Made by a program: the position numbers and the translations under genes
Notes under the pieces: model-generated
Told to the model about the DNA's origin: nothing
The model's database searches: none
Seen by the model: the letters and a program-made list of their open reading frames with translations, nothing else
Part shown: in pieces, positions 1 to 5,003 of the stretch
How the letters are laid out: each line of letters starts with the position of its first letter
Numbering within the stretch: the stretch's first letter is position 1
Origin: Thermoplasmata archaeon
GTDB lineage: Archaea; Thermoplasmatota; Thermoplasmata; GCA-020350865
Reading direction: 5' to 3'
DNA length: 5,003 nt
Assembly (NCBI GenBank): GCA_020350865.1
Contig: CP070726.1
Location: forward strand, 1,118,801-1,123,803

Positions 1-1077
1 ATTGTACGGGGTTACCCTGATTGGAACTGTTAACTCCTCTGCCGTCTGCACTGGAATGCCCACCTCGTTTATGGAGAGCAGTGGATCCGGGGAGATAACT
101 GTCCTGGCCGAGAAATTCACCCGCTTACCCGAGAGGTTGGACCTGAACCGCCCCTCCTTCCCCTTAAGGCGCTGAGCCAAGGTTTTAAGGGGCCTTCCGG
201 AGCGGTGCCTTGCGGGAGGTATTCCGGACGTCTGGTTGTCGAAGTATGTGGTAACGTGGTACTGCAGCAATTCCCAAAGGTCCTCGACAATGAGTTGTGG
301 TGCCCCTGCATCCCTGTTCTCCCTCAACCGCTGATTGATCCTCAGTACGTCCACCAGCTTGTGGGTGAGGTCATCTTCTGACCTGTCGCCTGACTCCAAT
401 GTGATGGAGGGTCTGACAGTGACCGGGGGGACCAGGAGGGCTGTGAGCACCATCCATTCTGGTCTGGCTATCTTTGGATCGATTCCAAGTGGTATCAGAT
501 CCTCATCGGAGATCTTTTCCAGACGCTCTCTTACCTCCTTGGGTGTGAGTTTGTGCCCGTCCTCCCTGAAGGTTGTGGGTTTGTCAAGGGTTATTTTCCG
601 CTGCTCAGCATCGCAATGTGGGCATGTCTGCCTCTTGCTTGCATCCTTTGCAGTCTCCTTGGTTACCATTATCACATCCAGGAAATCGCCGCCGGTATCG
701 GCCACTCTGCTCATATCCTTCCTGTACGCCTCAGCCTGCTCTGTGGATAGAAGCAGTCTTCCGCATTCCCTGCACGTGGCTTTAAGAAGATTTTTGATAT
801 CCTTCACATAGCCTACATGGATTACGGGCATGGCCAGGTCTATGTGGCCGAAATGACCCGGGCAGTCATCCACCTTCTTGCCGCAGGTCTTGCAGCGCAG
901 CCCGGGCTCGATTACACCCAGATGGGGATCCATGAGTCCCATATCGATGGGAAAACCGTCATCATCGTATGTATCCGCAGTTATAATTTTTGTCGCTGAC
1001 AGCTCCCTCATCTCTTCTGGGGATAAGAAGGCGAACTTGATGCTCTTGATCCTTTTGGACACTCCTCTTCTCATCAT
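1..1077 (-). CDS. rpoA1: DNA-directed RNA polymerase subunit A' (N-terminal 359 residues; runs off the left edge)
   Basis: This is the largest-subunit N-terminal part of archaeal RNA polymerase (Rpb1/beta' homologue), forming the clamp and one wall of the active-site cleft. It is read by translating the minus strand from 1077 to base 1 with no stop. The clamp core shows a first zinc motif, C62-x2-C65-x6-C72-x2-H75 (CPGHFGHI), and a second cysteine set, C102-x2-C105 and C152-x2-C155. Residues 293-332 carry the highly conserved stretch leading into the switch 2/active-site region ([19 protein letters not shown], then [19 protein letters not shown]). The catalytic NADFDGD loop, bridge helix and trigger loop are not in view because A' is usually close to 900 residues, so only about 40% is present. 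Two in-frame ATGs open the gene (1077-1075 and 1074-1072). I chose the first because a GGAGG lies 7 bases upstream. The gene overlaps the rpoB stop. Identification is secure; only the exact start is open. Confidence 0.97.
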   Translation of the reverse strand, partial: MMRRGVSKRIKSIKFAFLSPEEMRELSATKIITADTYDDDGFPIDMGLMDPHLGVIEPGLRCKTCGKKVDDCPGHFGHIDLAMPVIHVGYVKDIKNLLKATCRECGRLLLSTEQAEAYRKDMSRVADTGGDFLDVIMVTKETAKDASKRQTCPHCDAEQRKITLDKPTTFREDGHKLTPKEVRERLEKISDEDLIPLGIDPKIARPEWMVLTALLVPPVTVRPSITLESGDRSEDDLTHKLVDVLRINQRLRENRDAGAPQLIVEDLWELLQYHVTTYFDNQTSGIPPARHRSGRPLKTLAQRLKGKEGRFRSNLSGKRVNFSARTVISPDPLLSINEVGIPVQTAEELTVPIRVTPYN

Positions 1078-4000
1078 CTTAAGTCCTCCAGTCTGAGTCG
1101 CATGGCCACACCAAGTGAGAGCAGCTCATCCAGGAGTAGCTTAAAGGCGTAGCTCGTCTGGATGGGGTGGATATTGGCATTGTTGCCGCACACAGGGCAC
1201 CGCATGGCTCCATGTCTGTCGGCGAGGGCTATGTGGCCGCATTCCTTGCTGCCGCAGACATACTGCAGGGTCCCGTCCGATTCATCGAGCAGACGGTCCT
1301 TGATGACCATGGCGGCTCCGTGCCCAATTAAGCAGTCCCTCTCCATCTCCCCGAACCTCAACCCCCCCTGTCTGGCCCTGCCTTCGGTTGGCTGGCGCGT
1401 GAGAATCTGGACAGGTCCCCTGGACCGGACGTGATGCTTTCCTGCCACCATATGATGCAGCTTTTGATAGTAAATCACACCGATGAAAATCTCAGCCTTA
1501 ATTGCCCTACCCGTTCTTCCGTCGTACATGATCTCCTTGCTGTTATGCTTGAATCCGTTTCTGATGAGTCCCTGTCTTAAGGCGTCCTCCCTCTCTCCCG
1601 AAAAGGCTGTGCCGTCAATGAGCCTTCCCTCCATGGCCCCCACCTTCCCACCTATCATCTCAAGCACATGTGCCACCGTCATTCTGGACGGAATGGCATG
1701 GGGGTTGATGATGAGGTCGGGTGTGATGCCGCTGGAGGTAAAGGGCATGTCCTCCTGGGGCACTATGAGTCCAATGACACCCTTCTGTCCATGTCTGGAT
1801 GCGAATTTATCACCAAGCTCAGGCCTTCTGGGGTCTCTCACCTTCACCTTCACAAGCCTACTGCCATTCTCGGATTCGGTGAGCATGACGGAGTCCACAT
1901 AACCGTGTTCTCCGTGCCTCACCGTAACGGAGGTCTCCCTCCTCTTCTGGGGTGTTAGAAAATCCTGCTGCTCCTCCAGAAACCTCGGAGGGGAGGTCTT
2001 CCCGATGAGTACATCTCCACCTTCCACGTACACCTCAGGGCTTATCAGGCCGTCATCTCCCAAGTTGTTGTAGGAGAGGTCGGTTCTCGCCCCTCTCACA
2101 TCTGGGCTTGGAATCTCGAAGTGGTCCTCCTGTCCTCCGGGATATCTCCTTTCCTCTGCACGGTATGTGCGCATGAACGTTGAATGACCCAGACCGCGCT
2201 CGATGGATGCCTTGTTGAATACAAGGGCGTCCTCCATGTTGTATCCCTCGTACGACAGCACAGCCACCACGAAATTCTGTCCTGCAGGCCTTTCATTGAA
2301 ATGCACGTACTCCATGGCCTTTGTCTGGACCATGGGCTTCTCGGGGTAATGGAGAAGATGCCCCCTGGTATCAGGTGAGATCCTGTAGTTCGAGGAGCCA
2401 AGACCCAGGGACTGTTTTGCCATGCCTGCACCCATGGTGTTTCTAGGTGAGGAATTGTGCTCGGGATAGGGTATGAGGTTGGTGCATGCACCGAGGACCA
2501 CCATTGGATCTATCTCCAGATGGGTGTGCTCGCTGGTGAGTTTGGAATCCATCTTGTACTGCTCATGGCAGAAGCTACACTCCAGGAGCACGTGCTCGTC
2601 TGCAGAGCCTATGTTAATCCACAGCATATCCTTCTCTGAGATGTAGGATTGGCATTTATCGCATCTATCGGGTGGGTTGAAGGCTGAAACGGCGATGTAT
2701 GTGTCCTCCTCCTCTTCTGCGTCAATCCACTCGATTATACCATCCCTTATAAGATCGATGACTCTGAGTTTGCCGGACTTCAGGCCCTCGAGATGCTTCT
2801 TTGTCAGAAGCACCTTTTTATCCTCCACAACAAGCAGAGGTCTTCTCAATCTGCCCTCATCCGAGTTTATTAGTATCTCGTTCATCTCTTCATCGAATCT
2901 TATGTTCACCTCATGGGACAGTGCCCCGATTCTCCTTTTGCCCCTTATCTCCCTCACCAGTTCCTCGGGATTGTCACACAGTCCGATGAGATTGCCGTTG
3001 ACATATACCCTTGTCTCCTTCGTCATCTCGCCCTTCACTTTCTTAATTCCAAAGTCTGTGAGCAGCATGAGGATTTCATCCTCGGCAAATCCCTCCGAGA
3101 CATCTACTATTAATGTACAGTTCTTAACCAGGCCGCAATTCTGTCCCTCGGGTGTTTCGTTGGGGCACAGCCTGCCCCACTGGGTCGGGTGCAAGTCACG
3201 GGCCTCGAAGTGAGGCTGGCTCCTTGTCAAGGGTGATGTGATACGTCGAAGATGACTCAAGGTGCTCATGTTGCAGGTCCTATCCAATAGCTGCGACACG
3301 CCCACCCTTCCTCCCACCCAGTTGCCTGTAGCCAGGGCATGGAGCAGCCTTTGAGAAAGAAGATCAGGTCGAATAGCGGATGATATCTTAAACTCCTTCT
3401 TTCTTGAAAAATTCCTCTCCAGCTGGTACTTCAAATCCTTCATGAGGTTCGTGAATGCAACCCTGAACAGGTCCTCCATAAGATTCCCGGAGAGTTTTAA
3501 ACGCTTGTTGGCGTAGTGGTCCTTATCATCAGGGTCCCTTTTACTAAGTGAGAGCTCCAGCACTGTGCGTGCGATCCTGCCCAAGAAAATGGCCTTTTTC
3601 AGCCGATCCTCCTGCCTATCTCCCAGATGGGGCAAAAGTGATCTGTCCAGTATCGATGCAACTTTTTTGACCCTGTACTCCTTTGCCTGTCCAGTGGCGA
3701 ATTTTTTCTCAAGAAACAGTATGGCGTCCTCGGTTGTGAATATGCCATTTGGTGGATAGTTCTTCTTGTCCTGCACTTCTTCGATGTTAGCGTACACGAT
3801 ATTGGCCATCTCTGGATCGCTGACAATGGACTCGAAGATTGACTCATCGCTTTCCATGTCCAAGGCTTTCATGAGCACCACAAGCGGTATCTGGCCTGAA
3901 GCGGAGGGCACGGATACCATGAGCATGCCATCGCGTTTTTTCTCCACGAGGGTGAGGGCTCTATAACCTTCCTTCTGAGAAAAGACCTTGGCCACCTCTA

Positions 4001-4667
4001 TCTTATTCCCATATCCCTCGTTGAACTCCACCATAACCCTATTTGGAGCCCGATCCTCAAGGGAAATCAGGCTTCTTTCCGTCCCGCCGATAATGAAGTA
4101 ACCACCCGGATCCAGTGGGTCTTCCCCAAGCTCTATTATCTTCTTGATATATTCATTTCTTGCGAGTTCCACTTCGCTGTCGATGTTGTCCGGATGGATG
4201 TTGCACTTCTTGGATTTTACCATGATGGGCAGATTGCCGATGTGCACCCGCTCTGGTTCCTTGTCCACACCGTTTTCAACCACAGTGCACTCCAGAAAAA
4301 TCGGAGCCTCGTAGTTGAGGTTTCTGAGCCTGGCCTCCATGGGGGTGAGTGGGTTGGTGGCACCGTTGGCCTCCTTCACCTTTGGCATGTCCACGAATAT
4401 GGTGGAACGAGCATTCCGGTCTATACCCCCTGTCTTTAAATTTCTCTTCCTTCCTATCCTGATTTCAACTGTTTCTCCGCCGGTCTTGTCGATTTCCAGC
4501 CTGATTAAACCCCTCTCTTCCTCTGTATCACCTATTCTGATATTATCCACAACCCGCTGCATTCCGCTGTTCAGGTTGTCAGGTGTCGGAAGGAAATCAT
4601 CGAATGATGCGATGTGGTGGTTGACGATGCTCCTTTCTCTAAAAAAGGCTTCAACCAATTCTCTCAT
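1074..4667 (-). CDS. rpoB: DNA-directed RNA polymerase subunit B, unsplit (Rpb2/beta homologue)
   Basis: This is the complete second-largest subunit, 1197 residues, close to the length of intact archaeal RpoB. Reading along it: protrusion and lobe (about 15-430, with [17 protein letters not shown] at 188-204); fork (about 437-516, with [11 protein letters not shown] and [19 protein letters not shown]); external domains (about 530-660); hybrid-binding domain (about 715-1090); and clamp/anchor (about 1090-1197). Active-site residues visible are E812-D813 in GYNMEDA (equivalent to the Rpb2 acidic pair near the catalytic Mg) and K954 and K962 in [15 protein letters not shown]. The C-terminal clamp zinc site is C1138, C1143, C1157 and C1160. 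A second four-cysteine set, C669/C672/C697/C700, lies between the external and hybrid-binding domains and looks like an inserted zinc ribbon. The chain is continuous, unlike the B''/B' split of many methanogens and haloarchaea. The ATG abuts the rpoH stop, and GGTGA lies 5 bases upstream. The TGA stop overlaps the rpoA1 start. Confidence 0.99.
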   Translation of the reverse strand: MRELVEAFFRERSIVNHHIASFDDFLPTPDNLNSGMQRVVDNIRIGDTEEERGLIRLEIDKTGGETVEIRIGRKRNLKTGGIDRNARSTIFVDMPKVKEANGATNPLTPMEARLRNLNYEAPIFLECTVVENGVDKEPERVHIGNLPIMVKSKKCNIHPDNIDSEVELARNEYIKKIIELGEDPLDPGGYFIIGGTERSLISLEDRAPNRVMVEFNEGYGNKIEVAKVFSQKEGYRALTLVEKKRDGMLMVSVPSASGQIPLVVLMKALDMESDESIFESIVSDPEMANIVYANIEEVQDKKNYPPNGIFTTEDAILFLEKKFATGQAKEYRVKKVASILDRSLLPHLGDRQEDRLKKAIFLGRIARTVLELSLSKRDPDDKDHYANKRLKLSGNLMEDLFRVAFTNLMKDLKYQLERNFSRKKEFKISSAIRPDLLSQRLLHALATGNWVGGRVGVSQLLDRTCNMSTLSHLRRITSPLTRSQPHFEARDLHPTQWGRLCPNETPEGQNCGLVKNCTLIVDVSEGFAEDEILMLLTDFGIKKVKGEMTKETRVYVNGNLIGLCDNPEELVREIRGKRRIGALSHEVNIRFDEEMNEILINSDEGRLRRPLLVVEDKKVLLTKKHLEGLKSGKLRVIDLIRDGIIEWIDAEEEEDTYIAVSAFNPPDRCDKCQSYISEKDMLWINIGSADEHVLLECSFCHEQYKMDSKLTSEHTHLEIDPMVVLGACTNLIPYPEHNSSPRNTMGAGMAKQSLGLGSSNYRISPDTRGHLLHYPEKPMVQTKAMEYVHFNERPAGQNFVVAVLSYEGYNMEDALVFNKASIERGLGHSTFMRTYRAEERRYPGGQEDHFEIPSPDVRGARTDLSYNNLGDDGLISPEVYVEGGDVLIGKTSPPRFLEEQQDFLTPQKRRETSVTVRHGEHGYVDSVMLTESENGSRLVKVKVRDPRRPELGDKFASRHGQKGVIGLIVPQEDMPFTSSGITPDLIINPHAIPSRMTVAHVLEMIGGKVGAMEGRLIDGTAFSGEREDALRQGLIRNGFKHNSKEIMYDGRTGRAIKAEIFIGVIYYQKLHHMVAGKHHVRSRGPVQILTRQPTEGRARQGGLRFGEMERDCLIGHGAAMVIKDRLLDESDGTLQYVCGSKECGHIALADRHGAMRCPVCGNNANIHPIQTSYAFKLLLDELLSLGVAMRLRLEDLR
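1085..1089 (-). promoter_or_regulatory. Shine-Dalgarno site for rpoA1, inside the rpoB 3' end
   Basis: The minus strand reads GGAGG, then seven bases (ACTTAAG), then ATGATG. The 7-base spacing to the first ATG is better than the 10 bases to the second, so it supports the start at 1077. It lies within the last codons of rpoB. Confidence 0.7.
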
Positions 4668-4928
4668 TTACCTCACCCTCTCTACAACAGTTCTATATAC
4701 AATACACATACCTGCAGAATCGCTCTTTCTCGTTATCTTGATGATGCTCCCTTCTTTGATGGATCCATGTATCATCTCCAATATTTTAACCGCTGGATCA
4801 TCGTTTCTGATCTTTGGGAGCTGATCTGAGGTTACCTTGATTTCCTTAAGTAATTTTTCAGCCTCCTCATCGGAGAGTAAGACATGCTCTGGTACCAAAT
4901 CATGTAACATCACATTGACATCCGCCAT
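4668..4928 (-). CDS. rpoH: DNA-directed RNA polymerase subunit H (Rpb5 C-terminal-domain homologue)
   Basis: This is a small RNA polymerase subunit of 86 residues matching the archaeal H family, which corresponds to the C-terminal domain of eukaryotic Rpb5 and lacks its N-terminal jaw. It binds the largest subunit near the downstream DNA and supports assembly and initiation. Visible family motifs are HDLVPEH (9-15), LPKIRNDDP (37-45) and the terminal strand region IIKITRKSDSAG...YR (62-79). It is a few residues longer than the common archaeal form of about 78. The extra length is in a short N-terminal extension and a small expansion around residues 48-58 between the DDP motif and the IIKI strand. 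The ATG at 4928 is the first ATG or GTG after an in-frame TGA at 4977-4979, and a G-rich GGGGGT lies 6 bases upstream, so this start is preferred over Met7. It is the first gene of the visible operon, and its TAA directly precedes the rpoB ATG. Confidence 0.97.
   Translation of the reverse strand: MADVNVMLHDLVPEHVLLSDEEAEKLLKEIKVTSDQLPKIRNDDPAVKILEMIHGSIKEGSIIKITRKSDSAGMCIVYRTVVERVR
4673..4677 (-). promoter_or_regulatory. Shine-Dalgarno site for rpoB, inside the rpoH 3' end
   Basis: The minus strand reads GAGGGTGAGGTAAATG. GGTGA matches the archaeal anti-Shine-Dalgarno sequence and lies 5 bases before the rpoB ATG. It is within the last rpoH codons, in keeping with coupled translation. Confidence 0.65.
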
Positions 4929-5003
4929 GTAAAGACCCCCATTATTGATTTTCAGTATACCCTCATTCTGTTCCTTTCAGATTCATTAACAAAACCAAAG
5001 ATG
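4929..5003 (-). promoter_or_regulatory. Region upstream of rpoH; probable operon promoter region, element not resolved
   Basis: These 75 bases precede the first visible gene of the operon. On the minus strand there are two weak TATA-like candidates. One is GTATAC (4955-4960), with the purine-rich GAATGAGG just upstream of it. The other is the AT-rich TTTTGTTAATGAA (about 4982-4994). The first would put the transcript start almost at the ATG; the second would leave a leader of about 30 bases carrying the G-rich site. All three minus-strand frames reach a stop here (TAA at 4986-4988, TGA at 4952-4954, TGA at 4963-4965), so any upstream co-directional gene must end by about 4952. Neither promoter candidate is a strong match to the archaeal TATA/BRE consensus. 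Confidence 0.3.
4935..4940 (-). promoter_or_regulatory. Possible weak ribosome binding site for rpoH
   Basis: The minus strand reads GGGGGT six bases before the rpoH ATG. It matches only part of the GGAGGTGA consensus. It would be irrelevant if the transcript is leaderless or nearly so. Confidence 0.35.

Noticed and set aside
117..311. 64-codon minus-strand frame within rpoA1
   Set aside because: The true A' frame is continuous through this interval and matches the family. This is an out-of-frame shadow.
335..811. 158-codon plus-strand frame opposite rpoA1
   Set aside because: The minus strand here encodes the A' clamp with conserved cysteines, and the plus-strand product is low-complexity and unrecognisable.
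1483..1902. 139-codon plus-strand frame opposite rpoB
   Set aside because: It is antisense to the conserved [12 protein letters not shown] region. The Met/Ser/Pro-rich translation has no family resemblance.
2096..2491. 131-codon minus-strand frame in a second frame within rpoB
   Set aside because: It overlaps the conserved hybrid-binding domain in another frame. The Trp/Thr/Arg-rich translation does not look like a real protein, and a frameshifted product would be needed to use it.
2556..2675. Idea that the four-cysteine segment of RpoB is an intein or selfish insert
   Set aside because: It is only about 35-40 residues long and in frame, and it lacks any splicing or endonuclease motif, so a domain insertion is the simpler reading.
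2677..3213. 178-codon open frame on the plus strand
   Set aside because: It lies wholly antisense to conserved RpoB codons. Its translation is rich in Ser, Leu and Pro with no recognisable domain, as expected for a shadow of the real gene.
4315..4824. 169-codon plus-strand frame spanning the rpoH/rpoB junction
   Set aside because: It is antisense to two well-supported genes and shows no motif or convincing ribosome binding site. It includes a hydrophobic Ser/Leu-rich stretch that is a by-product of the opposite strand.

Overview
The window is a conserved archaeal RNA polymerase operon read from the minus strand: rpoH (subunit H), then rpoB (subunit B, one unsplit chain), then the first 359 codons of rpoA1 (subunit A'), which runs off the left edge. 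Essentially all of positions 1-4928 is coding on this strand. The only non-coding stretch is 75 bases at the right edge (4929-5003), upstream of rpoH.

The organism is an archaeon. The evidence is a short Rpb5-like H subunit next to B and A' in the archaeal gene order, eukaryote-like Rpb2/Rpb1 motifs, and frequent AGG/AGA arginine and ATA isoleucine codons. B is not split into B'' and B', which argues against most classical methanogens, haloarchaea and Archaeoglobus. It fits lineages with an intact B, such as Thermoplasmata-type Euryarchaeota. A CxxC...CxxC insertion in B also seems to me more Thermoplasmata-like than Thermococcus- or Sulfolobus-like, but that placement rests on memory of the families and is an inference.

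The genes are packed tightly. The rpoH stop touches the rpoB start (TAAATG), and the rpoB stop overlaps the rpoA1 start (ATGATG, with TGA inside). Shine-Dalgarno-like sequences for rpoB and rpoA1 lie inside the 3' end of the preceding gene. This layout suggests one transcript with coupled translation. The products are partners in one enzyme: B and A' form the two sides of the active-site cleft, and H sits on the A'-side jaw and aids assembly and promoter opening.

I see no mobile element, CRISPR array, RNA gene or new system here. The points worth a second look are modest: a zinc-ribbon-like insertion in B, an expanded first knuckle in the B clamp zinc site, the paired ATG start of A', and the unresolved short region upstream of rpoH.
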